NCBI GenBank assembly: GCA_027031935.1
Contig: JALVPF010000346.1
Location: forward strand, 1 to 33,182
Length of the DNA: 33,182 bases
Direction of reading: 5' to 3'
Source: Myxococcales bacterium
Lineage (GTDB): Bacteria; Myxococcota; B64-G9
The position numbers were made by a program, and so were the translations under genes. Below, piece by piece: positions 17,901 through 25,675 of the stretch (its first letter is position 1; every line of letters begins with the position of its first letter). The notes under the pieces are model-generated. The model was not told the origin of the DNA and made no database searches. It worked only from the letters and a program-made list of their open reading frames with translations.

Positions 17901-18965
17901 CAGTTGCCCAGCGGTGACTTTGGATGCTTTTACAGGCCAAAGGTAGAAGGTGATCTGGTCATCACCGAGATCATGCAGAACCCGGCCGCTGTAAGTGATT
18001 CTGCGGGTGAGTGGTTCGAGGTTATAAACAAAAGCGGACACTTGGCAAACCTCAATGGACTCACCGTCAAGGACGATGGAAGCAATTCGTTCACCATTGA
18101 TTCCGACGTGTTTGTCGCAGATGGAGCTTATGCCGTACTCGGAAACAACTCCGATGTGTCGACAAACGGTGGGGTCGTGGAAGACTACAGCTATGCCGCT
18201 TCTGACATGAGCCTGGGCAATGGCAGTGACGAGATCGAGATTTTGAATGGCGATATACAGATTGACAAAGTCGCCTGGGACGGTGGACCTGCCTTCCCTG
18301 ATCCTAGTGGTGCATCCATGTCCTTGGATCCTCAGTATTTCAATACCACGGACAACGACTCAGGGAGCAACTGGTGTGTAGGCCAGACAGCCTATGGTGA
18401 TGGCGACATGGGAACCCCTGGTTCAGGCAACCTGCCGTGTGGACTTGTATTCATTGAGAATCTGGACGCGGATCCAGGTCTTACCATGACAGGTGAATGG
18501 CAATGGGGTGTACCTGATTTTGTAAACTATCCTGCCGGTCCTGCAGGCTGTGCCAATGACAGCGCAGGTTGCTTGGGAACAAATCTGGCTGGTGCCTATA
18601 GCAACAATTTGGCATTTGATTCCGACTATGTGCAGGTGGGGCCCATAGATCTCTCCGCGCAAAGTGGCGCCATGCTGTATTTCAGCATGTGGCTCAATAC
18701 CGAGAGCAATTGGGATGGTGCCAGGGTAGAGGTTTCCACAGATGGCAGTACCTTTGAAATGCTTCCTGTGCAGAGCCCGGCATACAACTGGCCCGATACT
18801 CTTGATTCTTGGACAGGTGATTTTGGTACGGAGTGGCTTCCAGTGGCAGCCGATTTGACCGACTGGGTGGGAGGAGATGTTTACCTCCGCTTCTCCCTTT
18901 CGTCGGATGTGTCTGGTACTCTACCTGGCATGTATGTGGACGATATCATGGTTGGTGGCAACTAG
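14955..18965 (+). CDS. Giant Cys-rich surface lipoprotein with ~54-aa repeats, lamin-tail-like domain and MAM/choice-of-anchor-type C-terminus
   Basis: Start MKKMFNLFGVLIAVAAIGATGC (lipobox); repeats 'CTDDCDPADYPACSADxSAVESCExQADGCYDVLSAPCDANYSCNADSVTCEPT'; LTD-like 'GDLVITEIMQNPAAVSDSAGEWFEVINKSG'; C-terminal 'AMLYFSMWLNTESNWDGARVEVSTDGSTF'. Confidence 0.8.
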   Translation: MKKMFNLFGVLIAVAAIGATGCSGSTVDCSGVENTCETAGATQCSTDNLAVETCAPNADGCLVWSTEACGSGMVCDASGDAPGCVVGCEHECDPNAFPACSSDGSAIEICVLQEDGCYDLVSNACDAGLACDDSGDEPVCSCTNECDPVDYPACSDNTEVPAIETCEQGDDGCFDLVVTNCGENMDCDDSGDEPVCVLQCENQCDPADYPACSVSGFAIDTCVMAESGCYELVSTDCDSGQACNPDTTACEASGCTDDCDPLNFPACSADSLAVETCERQADGCFDLVTAACEHGQACAPETATCESTGCNDDCAPDDYPVCSEDNLAVVSCQMQADGCYDVVSTACDANYACDADSVTCELTCTDDCDPADYPACSADGSAVESCEMQADGCYDVLSAPCDANYSCNADSVTCEPTCTDDCDPADYPACSADNSAVESCEIQADGCYDVLSAPCDANYSCNADSVTCEPTCTDDCDPADYPVCSADNLAVETCEAQADGCYDVISSSCDFAQVCDDASSACVDDSSCEDRVSDGSFEGGTPNADWNEASTNFGTPICTEADCGNAGGTMLPRTGTYYVWMGGTDQIEDALVSQGVRIANGAQAHLNFYLHIPATISSDQEVFEVLMDSDVLFSINGTETDAYAADYVLVDVDVSSYADASSHLLTFHASTIGAVNNVVTNIALDDVSIVSCGGTCVNECDTLDELACSDDLTLLNVCQLNNSDGCNDWVLDTNCAANAQTCDDSVDPAVCVACQDECASDGLTRCNGAWIETCTVGADTCLDWVQTTDCTDVGYCDGSNDPAVCAPYNSMAPGDNCDDAALLPLDVPASLPAQDLSQTTCGRGNDYSDTCMGNYDGGEDIIYQLNVTEPVAINIFIDPKGTTYTGIGVGLGCPLSSDDCVLAGGVSSSSEPYMTGCFHLETGLYSVMIDTWAAPDCIPDFDIAVEQCECAAGETQCIDGMTAAVCSPTGQWENTACDDGCAQLPSGDFGCFYRPKVEGDLVITEIMQNPAAVSDSAGEWFEVINKSGHLANLNGLTVKDDGSNSFTIDSDVFVADGAYAVLGNNSDVSTNGGVVEDYSYAASDMSLGNGSDEIEILNGDIQIDKVAWDGGPAFPDPSGASMSLDPQYFNTTDNDSGSNWCVGQTAYGDGDMGTPGSGNLPCGLVFIENLDADPGLTMTGEWQWGVPDFVNYPAGPAGCANDSAGCLGTNLAGAYSNNLAFDSDYVQVGPIDLSAQSGAMLYFSMWLNTESNWDGARVEVSTDGSTFEMLPVQSPAYNWPDTLDSWTGDFGTEWLPVAADLTDWVGGDVYLRFSLSSDVSGTLPGMYVDDIMVGGN
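16042..16390 (+). repeat. Near-identical 162-bp (54-codon) in-frame tandem repeats inside the giant lipoprotein gene
   Basis: 'acttgcaccgacga(t/c)tgtgatcctgcc' recurs at exactly 162-bp spacing (16041, 16203, 16365); the first two units are almost identical, flanking units more diverged. Confidence 0.85.
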
Positions 18966-18991
18966 GCATAAGCTGTTTTGCTGAAAAATTA

Positions 18992-19021
18992 GCCTGCTCC
19001 GTTTCAGGAGCGGGCTTTTTT
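18992..19021 (+). terminator. Rho-independent terminator
   Basis: GCCTGCTCC-gtttca-GGAGCGGGC followed by TTTTTT, 27 nt after the stop codon. Confidence 0.85.
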
Positions 19022-19113
19022 ATGCGCAATCTGTTGCCTGGCAGGAAGTGATATCGTACTATGTAGCGGATTTGGAGTTTGTACCATGCGAATACAGACC
19101 AATGGGGTTAGTC

Positions 19114-19362
19114 ATGTCCGATGAAAACAAGTCCAACACACAAGAGACATTCGAGCTTGGAGATACCATAGAAATCCCTGCTCAGTTCATGAAAGCGCTG
19201 GCAAACGATGAATCTGCCAACAGCGCATTCGACAAGTTGTCCACTGCCGCTCAACGCAAGTTCATAGACTGGGTGGCAGAGGCAAAGGAGTCTGAGGAGC
19301 GGACACAGCGGTCGAAGCAGGCCATTGAAAAGTTGAAAAGTGGCGATCCTCTGAACGATTGA
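19114..19362 (+). CDS. YdeI/OmdA-type C-terminal domain small protein
   Basis: 'IPAQFMKALANDESANSAFDKLSTAAQRKFIDWVAEAKESEERTQRSKQAIEKLKSG' resembles the OmdA/YdeI C-terminal domain; start taken at internal MSDENKSN. Confidence 0.65.
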   Translation: MSDENKSNTQETFELGDTIEIPAQFMKALANDESANSAFDKLSTAAQRKFIDWVAEAKESEERTQRSKQAIEKLKSGDPLND

Positions 19363-19389
19363 TGGTGTGCTTGATTCCCGGGCCGGTCA

Positions 19390-20958
19390 ATGGACATGAA
19401 AGACAGCAATACCGGTCGTTCTGCTGGTCTCGCTCTGTTTTCAAAGGGTGACCTGAGCGCGTTTTGGGCTCTGTTCGCAGACAACCTTGCCAATCTCATT
19501 CTGATCATGGGTGTAAGCCTTGGGGTTTTGAAGATTCCGGCGCAGGTGGTCTTTGGAAGAATGCTTCCTGGACTGGGCATGGCCCTAGTGGTCGGACTGA
19601 GTTCTTATGCCTATATGGCTCACCGCCTGGCCCGCAAGCAAAAACGACTGGATGTAACAGCCCTGCCATACGGGATCAGTACGCCCATCATGTTCGTGTA
19701 TCTCTTTGGCATAATGGGGCCGGTGTACTGGAAAACACACGATGGCACTCTTGCTTGGCAGGTAGGGCTCGCTGCCGCTTTCATCGGTGGATTGATCGAG
19801 ATATCGGGCTCCCTGCTTGGTCCATGGCTCAAACGTAACCTGCCAAGGGCGGGCATGCTGGGCACTCTGGCGGGAATCGCCCTGGTCTTCATCGCTTCGG
19901 TACCCTTGGCTGAGGTCTTCGAACATCCCATCATTGGCTTGCCGTGTCTGGTCGTGGTTTTGGTTGGCCTGGTGGCCGGGGTTCGTTTTCCCCTGGGAAT
20001 ACCAGCCGGGCTTCTGGCGATCATTCTGGGGGTGTTGTTGGGAACCATGACCGGCCAGGTGTCGCTGAATGCGGAGGGAATAGGCTTTTATCCGCCCATT
20101 CCCGTGGCAGGTGATCTTTGGGCTGGATTGCGGGCCCTGTGGACAGATTCGTGGATCTTTGCCGTCGTGATACCAGCCGAGATTTACAATTTCATAGAGA
20201 CCATGAACAACGTTGAATCAGCGCAGGCGGCAGGTGACGAATATCTTGTTGCTAGCTGTCAGATCATCGATGGAGTGGGCACCCTGGTCGGCTCCTTGTT
20301 CGGGTCAGCTTTTCCCACCACCGTGTACATTGGTCATCCCGGTTACAAGCGAATGGGAGGCAGAGCGGGTTATGCCATGGCAGTGGGAGTTGTCTTGTTG
20401 CTCGCTTCTCTTTTCGGCCTGTTGTCCGTCATCCATGGACTCGTGCCCATGGCAGCGGTTGCACCTATTCTTGTTTTCATCGGGCTGGTGATAACTGCCC
20501 AGGCATTCAGTGCGAGCCCAAGCAAACATTCCATGGCTGTAACCTTGGCCATGTTACCACATCTGTCCAACCTGCTCATGGTCAAGTGGGGAGCCCTCAG
20601 GGTGTCGGCTGAAAAACTCCTTGGCGGATCTCTGCCGAAGATGACAGAGCCTGAAATGCTCTCTGCCATGCTGCTCCAGGGGGCTCATGTTGCAGGCCAC
20701 GCGACCCTTTCTGCAGGAGCCATAATGGTGGGAATGGCCTGGGGGGCTGCCGCAGCCTTCATCATAGACAGATCATGGATCAGGGCTTCAGTAGTGCTTG
20801 CTGTCTCGTCAGCCTTGGCCTTTTTTGGGGTGATCCACTCATCTGGCTTGGGCCTGTATCCAGGAGTTCTTCCTGCTACCTATCTCGCCCTGTCTATGAC
20901 GATGTTGCTCTTGTGGTATTTCAAAGACCAACTGGGATCCGTACACGAAAATGATTGA
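19390..20958 (+). CDS. NCS2-like (xanthine/uracil-type) membrane permease
   Basis: ~12 hydrophobic segments; 'LFADNLANLILIMGVSLGVL', 'TALPYGISTPIMFVY', 'FPTTVYIGHPGYKRMGGRAGYA' match the NCS2 architecture. Confidence 0.75.
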   Translation: MDMKDSNTGRSAGLALFSKGDLSAFWALFADNLANLILIMGVSLGVLKIPAQVVFGRMLPGLGMALVVGLSSYAYMAHRLARKQKRLDVTALPYGISTPIMFVYLFGIMGPVYWKTHDGTLAWQVGLAAAFIGGLIEISGSLLGPWLKRNLPRAGMLGTLAGIALVFIASVPLAEVFEHPIIGLPCLVVVLVGLVAGVRFPLGIPAGLLAIILGVLLGTMTGQVSLNAEGIGFYPPIPVAGDLWAGLRALWTDSWIFAVVIPAEIYNFIETMNNVESAQAAGDEYLVASCQIIDGVGTLVGSLFGSAFPTTVYIGHPGYKRMGGRAGYAMAVGVVLLLASLFGLLSVIHGLVPMAAVAPILVFIGLVITAQAFSASPSKHSMAVTLAMLPHLSNLLMVKWGALRVSAEKLLGGSLPKMTEPEMLSAMLLQGAHVAGHATLSAGAIMVGMAWGAAAAFIIDRSWIRASVVLAVSSALAFFGVIHSSGLGLYPGVLPATYLALSMTMLLLWYFKDQLGSVHEND

Positions 20959-21011
20959 GTCTGGCATGTGCCTTCTATTCTAGTGCGCAATCGAACATGT
21001 GCGGGAACAGG

Positions 21012-21027
21012 GTGTGTAGATACACAC
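21012..21027. promoter_or_regulatory. Perfect inverted repeat GTGTGTA-GA-TACACAC upstream of mvaS
   Basis: 7-bp arms, 2-nt spacer; intergenic, ~150 bp before the mvaS start. Confidence 0.45.
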
Positions 21028-21174
21028 GCTTTGGTTTTCGAAAGACAAAAAAGCCTGTTCTTTCAGGCAGATTTGGAGCTTTTCTCCGTGGCATTGATTT
21101 TGCTTAAAACCTATATGCTTCTACGCATGGAGTTTTTGCAGCTAGTTCTTCATGCTTGATAAGGGAGGATCATC

Positions 21175-22449
21175 TTGCACCACATTGATACGACAGTCGG
21201 AATCGAAGCCATTGCAGTACATATTCCCCGGTACTACCTGGATCTGAGAACCCTTGCCAAGGCAAATGCAGTTGATCCTGCAAAGTACCTCAAGGGACTA
21301 GGCGGGAGACGCTTTGCCGTGGCTGCTCCCAGCGAAGATCCCGTTACTCTCGCTTTTGATGCAGCGCAATCTCTCATGGAGAGATATTCCTTGGACCCAT
21401 CGGACATAGGGCTGCTGGTGGTGGGCACCGAGAGTGGAGTGGACGGCGCAAAACCCATCGCATCTTACCTCCATGGCCTGCTGGGCCTGCCAGCGGATTG
21501 TAGAACTTTTGACACGAAGCACGCTTGTTACTCCGGCACCGCTGCCATTCGCATGGCCTCTGACTGGTGCCTTGCCAGGTCAGGCAGAAACAAGCGAAAG
21601 GCCCTGGTGGTTGCAACCGATATCGCTCGATACAGTGTTGGCGCTGCCGGTGAGCCTACCCAGGGCGCATCCGCGGTAGCCATGATCGTCAGTGATGAAC
21701 CAAGGTGCCTGGCATTCGAACCCTTTCAGGACGCGGTTTATTCTGAGGAGGTAATGGACTTTTGGAGACCCCATTATCGATCCACTGCCATGGTCGACGG
21801 CAAAACCTCCATAAACGCCTATCTGAAGGGTTTGAGGCACACGTGGGAATACTACAAGAGCGGGAGTGGACTGGACTGGGATGATTTCGAGTACATGCTG
21901 TTTCATGTACCATTCCCCAAGATGGCATATAAAGGATTCAAGTCCTTGTACGAGATGACCAAGCTGGATCAGGATAAACTCGACGAGGAATTCGATTCCC
22001 GCACGGCTTGTGCTCTGTGGGCAAACCGTGAGTTGGGCAACTGCTACTCCGCTTCACTGTATCTCAGTTTAGCTGCCTTGTTGGAACGTGGCGATCAAAG
22101 CGTGACAGGCGCCAGGGTCGGCATGTATTCATATGGTTCCGGCAGTTGCTCTGAATATTTCTCGGGCAGGATCGGACCTGATGCCTCAGCCTGGAAGGAT
22201 CGTATAGGTATAGCACCCGGGCTAATGCGCAGGGAGGAACTTTCCTACGACCGGTATCTCTCCATGCGGGCAGCTTGTGAAGATCTCTCCCTCGAGGGAT
22301 CCTGCGTCGAGCACGATACCCCACCTGTTCCTGGCCAAAGAATTTCCTTTCAGGGGATAAAAGACCACCAGCGTGTCTATTCCAGAGTGCTTGCTCTAAG
22401 GTCCGTCGCTTCCCGATCCCATTCCGCCAGGGCCCATATGGGAAAATAA
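21175..22449 (+). CDS. mvaS: Hydroxymethylglutaryl-CoA synthase (TTG start)
   Basis: VGIEAIAVHIPRYYLDL; 'GTESGVDGAKPIASYLHGLLGL'; 'FDTKHACYSGTAAIRMA' catalytic Cys; 'FHVPFPKMAYKGF'; 'YSYGSGSCSEYFSGRI'; RBS aagggagga. Confidence 0.93.
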   Translation: MHHIDTTVGIEAIAVHIPRYYLDLRTLAKANAVDPAKYLKGLGGRRFAVAAPSEDPVTLAFDAAQSLMERYSLDPSDIGLLVVGTESGVDGAKPIASYLHGLLGLPADCRTFDTKHACYSGTAAIRMASDWCLARSGRNKRKALVVATDIARYSVGAAGEPTQGASAVAMIVSDEPRCLAFEPFQDAVYSEEVMDFWRPHYRSTAMVDGKTSINAYLKGLRHTWEYYKSGSGLDWDDFEYMLFHVPFPKMAYKGFKSLYEMTKLDQDKLDEEFDSRTACALWANRELGNCYSASLYLSLAALLERGDQSVTGARVGMYSYGSGSCSEYFSGRIGPDASAWKDRIGIAPGLMRREELSYDRYLSMRAACEDLSLEGSCVEHDTPPVPGQRISFQGIKDHQRVYSRVLALRSVASRSHSARAHMGK

Positions 22450-24347
22450 CGTCTGTAATTTTCATAGTCGATGAGGGTGGTCTTGTTGAACACCCCAACG
22501 AGAGGTTCTTCCGGCCAGTCTCCATCCTCTTGTTGCCGCCTCATGAGAAAAGTCGCGCCCCGTTTTGCAGCAGCCGTATTGGCAAGGCCGCACCGGACCA
22601 GGGATGAAAGAGCCCATGCTGTTTGCACTGCGGTGCTCCCGGACTTTACCCATCGCTGCTCGGTACACGAACTGAAGTGTTCGCCCCATCCTCCGTCCGG
22701 GTTTTGGTGCGCTACCAGAAAGCCGCATGCATTCTGCAGAGCATGGTCACTGTTTTTGGCTCCCGCAGCAAGCAGGGCGGTGGTTGCAAACCATGTGCCG
22801 TAAGTGAAACAAACCGCCCAGGATCCATACCAGGAACCATCGGCGCGTTGTGTCTTTCGTACGAATGCGTTCGCCCTGGACATGGCCCGTTTGATCTTCC
22901 GGTCCATGTCTGTACCGAACATGCCTCTGGCCTTTGACAAGGCTTGCATGCACGCAGACGAGCATTCCACGTAGGAGTGATCCACCATTATGGCTGAAAA
23001 GACTTGAGAGGGGTTGAGGTGCTCGAGCCAATCCCCACCGCGTTTTTTTTCGTAAGAGGCCCAGCCTCCATCTGGATTTTGCATGGACAGAATGAGTTCA
23101 ATTGCCATCCTAAGCCTGCTGCTTTCCATGGGCTGTTTTACCCATGGTGACAGCTCCTTGGCTGCCTTGAAGCCCTCTGCCGTGCAATCCGTAATAGGCC
23201 ATCCGTGCTCTACGTCCGAAAAGGGCCAGCCTCCCTTTGACCTGTGTCGGTAATGAAGACTGGCTTGGGGAACATCTTCCAGTACCTGATTCTTGTTTAT
23301 GTAATCAAATGCATTTTGCAGGCTGTGCCTGAACTCATGCACGAATGGGGTAGAGAGTATGGCCTGGGTGGTAAAGGCGGTATCCCACAGGGCGGTGTTA
23401 TTGTATCCGTTGAACTTGGTGCCCTCCGGAGTGTTGACCAGGTACCTGTCAAGTGCGGCAAAGCTCTTGTTCTCCTCTGGACCTCCCGGTGAATGAAAGT
23501 GATGTACCAGGGTGTTGAGAACGCTGTTGACCGGTCCTATGTCTATAAAATGCGTAGCCTGATCTTCGAAGGATATCTGCTTGTAGACCTCGTCCAGTGC
23601 TTTTTCGCGCAGAGTGCCCCCAGCACGTCGCTCATAGGTCTGGAGCAATTTGCTGGCTGCTTTGTAAAATGGGCTCAGGGGATAGATGTTGTCGCATGGA
23701 CAGATGGTGTCTTTGTGCTTGCTGAAGTCTATGCTTTCGTAGTCCGCGTCGTAAAGCTCCTGCCTCAATTCCAGTGTCAATTCGTCGGCTGGAGCCTGAG
23801 CCCGTTTTCCATATAGCCATGACATGGGCAGGTACACCATTCGGCTGTGGCACCAGAACCTGCCGGGATGAAATGGTACGGAATAGGGCAGAAGCCACAT
23901 CTCCGGGGTAATGGGATGGAGTCCATCATAGGAATACAAATTCAGCACGGCCAGGATGAACTTCCCCCAGGACGCTGCGCCCAGCGCCGTGCCATTATCA
24001 TGCATCCATTTTCGCATGGCCGCAGCCTGCGTGTCTTTCTTTTCTACACCCAACATGCGGAGGGCAACATAGCCCAAGGCAGTGGTGAACATGCAAGCTG
24101 AATCCTCTTCATGCAGGCCCAGGCTCCCGTCAGGATTCTGGTAGTGCTTGAGGAACCGTATCATGGATTCTTTTTGGCCCTGTTTGATAGAACGCTTGGC
24201 TATGTGACATGCGGCCACATACATGGGCAAGAGAAACTGTGGCCCTCCGTATTCACCACGCCAGGAACCATCTTTTCCCTGTAGCCCGGTGAAAAAAAGA
24301 AGACCTTTGTGAATGGTGTCTTTTACGTCAGCTGAGGTCTTGTTCAT
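22377..24347 (-). CDS. Oxidosqualene cyclase-type triterpene cyclase (cycloartenol/lanosterol synthase family)
   Basis: 'GGWPFSDVEHGWPITDCTAEGFKA' (DCTAE, not the SHC DxDD); 'FHPGRFWCHSRMVYLPMSWLYGKR'; 'YVECSSACMQAL'; 'QRADGSWYGSWAVCFTYGTWF'; 'DGGWGEHFSSCTEQRW'; 'GVFNKTTLIDYENYRRYFPIWAL'. Confidence 0.9.
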   Translation of the reverse strand: MNKTSADVKDTIHKGLLFFTGLQGKDGSWRGEYGGPQFLLPMYVAACHIAKRSIKQGQKESMIRFLKHYQNPDGSLGLHEEDSACMFTTALGYVALRMLGVEKKDTQAAAMRKWMHDNGTALGAASWGKFILAVLNLYSYDGLHPITPEMWLLPYSVPFHPGRFWCHSRMVYLPMSWLYGKRAQAPADELTLELRQELYDADYESIDFSKHKDTICPCDNIYPLSPFYKAASKLLQTYERRAGGTLREKALDEVYKQISFEDQATHFIDIGPVNSVLNTLVHHFHSPGGPEENKSFAALDRYLVNTPEGTKFNGYNNTALWDTAFTTQAILSTPFVHEFRHSLQNAFDYINKNQVLEDVPQASLHYRHRSKGGWPFSDVEHGWPITDCTAEGFKAAKELSPWVKQPMESSRLRMAIELILSMQNPDGGWASYEKKRGGDWLEHLNPSQVFSAIMVDHSYVECSSACMQALSKARGMFGTDMDRKIKRAMSRANAFVRKTQRADGSWYGSWAVCFTYGTWFATTALLAAGAKNSDHALQNACGFLVAHQNPDGGWGEHFSSCTEQRWVKSGSTAVQTAWALSSLVRCGLANTAAAKRGATFLMRRQQEDGDWPEEPLVGVFNKTTLIDYENYRRYFPIWALAEWDREATDLRASTLE

Positions 24348-24385
24348 GGTGATCCTGACCTGGTCTGCAAAGACCTGTGATGGGT

Positions 24386-25675
24386 TCAGGCGCTGCCGGT
24401 GATTTTGCTTGTGAACTTGGTGGCCATGTGCTTTGCGGTTTTCCAGTATGGTTCCCAGAATGCGCCCGAGTCCATATCATCGAGCAATCCGTCGTAAATG
24501 CCCTCCATGCGCTGCCGCCACTGTGGATCGATTTTTACCACCCTGTCTGCCCACTCGTGGCAGTAGCGACATTTGTCGCAGTCCACCGCGCGGCAGGAGT
24601 GGGTCTTGAAGAAGTCGATGAAACCATCGAGTTCCCTGTTGTCTATCTGTATGGGGTTGGGCCCCTTTCTCGGATAGAGCACTCCAGCGTGTTGTCCAAA
24701 TTCTACCACCTTGGTAAATTTCAGCAGGTTTACCATGTGCGGTTTTATAAAATACTTGAGCATGCGTTTATACGAGTAGGCGTCCTTGGCTTTTTCGCCA
24801 AAGGACTCCTCGGGATATGCGTAGTTCTGGATCAGATCCATGAGGTTGCCCTCATAGCGCCTTTCCGAATATGCCTTAGCACGCTGAATGAGTATGGGAG
24901 TAGGGGTGTTTCGTTCGACAATCTTGAAATTGTGGAAGCCCATTTCCTCGTACAAGGGAAGATCTTCCGGACGTATCCAGTTGGCCCTGAGTATGTTCAC
25001 CGGGTCGTTTACCCGAATGCGGTTGCAGACCACGGAACAGTAGTCCAGGGGGAAGCCCTTGGAGCCACGCTGAGATGCGTTGGACAGGGCAACTGCGTGG
25101 TTGCCTGCTATGGCGCATTCCTGGCGACACCAGTTGTTGACGATGAGCTGAAGCTCGACCCCCGCATCCTGTGCTGCTTCGTTCATGGTGCGGAGGAGAT
25201 CGAATTCGCGATGTATGCTCACCTCGTTGACAACTATGTAGTCCGCACCGTTTTCCGCCCAGAAGCGCACCTTTCGTGGAGAGTCGGTAAACCGGTGTGA
25301 GCTGACCCGTACTTTCAGTCGTGGATGGCGTCGCTTGATCAATCTGAGGAAGAAAATGTTTGCCACGGTAACCGAGTCCACGCCGATTTCATCGAGCCAA
25401 CCAAGCATATGGTTCATGGCTCGCTGGCCTTCCTTGGAATATTCCAGGTTGTCCATGGCAGATGCGTTGAGAAGGTAGTTGAACTCGATACCGGCATTGT
25501 GTGTCTTTCTGACGTAGCTTTCCAACTCGGTCTTGTCTATTTCAGGAAGATAGAACGAGGGCCTTCCCCCTCCGAAAAAGTCCGAAGTCAATTTGCCAAA
25601 AATTTCATACACCGGGTACTCGCGGAGTCCCTCTATTAGTTCGTCTTCAAAGGTACAGGCAACTGATAATTTCAT
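24386..25675 (-). CDS. U32 peptidase-family protein (UbiU/UbiV/TrhP superfamily), probable Fe-S protein
   Basis: 'MKLSVACTFEDELIEGL', 'FYLPEIDKTELESYVRKTHNAGIEFNYLLN', 'VRVSSHRFTDSPRKVRFWAENGADYIVVNEVSIHREFDLL', Cys pairs NNWCRQEC and DYCSVVC, plus C-terminal CRAVDCDKCRYC; ATGA overlap with upstream gene. Confidence 0.75.
   Translation of the reverse strand: MKLSVACTFEDELIEGLREYPVYEIFGKLTSDFFGGGRPSFYLPEIDKTELESYVRKTHNAGIEFNYLLNASAMDNLEYSKEGQRAMNHMLGWLDEIGVDSVTVANIFFLRLIKRRHPRLKVRVSSHRFTDSPRKVRFWAENGADYIVVNEVSIHREFDLLRTMNEAAQDAGVELQLIVNNWCRQECAIAGNHAVALSNASQRGSKGFPLDYCSVVCNRIRVNDPVNILRANWIRPEDLPLYEEMGFHNFKIVERNTPTPILIQRAKAYSERRYEGNLMDLIQNYAYPEESFGEKAKDAYSYKRMLKYFIKPHMVNLLKFTKVVEFGQHAGVLYPRKGPNPIQIDNRELDGFIDFFKTHSCRAVDCDKCRYCHEWADRVVKIDPQWRQRMEGIYDGLLDDMDSGAFWEPYWKTAKHMATKFTSKITGSA

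Noticed and set aside
22377-24347. Squalene-hopene cyclase assignment
   Set aside because: The SHC DxDD(T) motif is absent; DCTAE and multiple oxidosqualene-cyclase motifs are present instead.
24377-25300. 307-aa plus-strand ORF antisense to the U32 gene
   Set aside because: Antisense shadow ORF; the minus-strand gene has clear family motifs and translational coupling.
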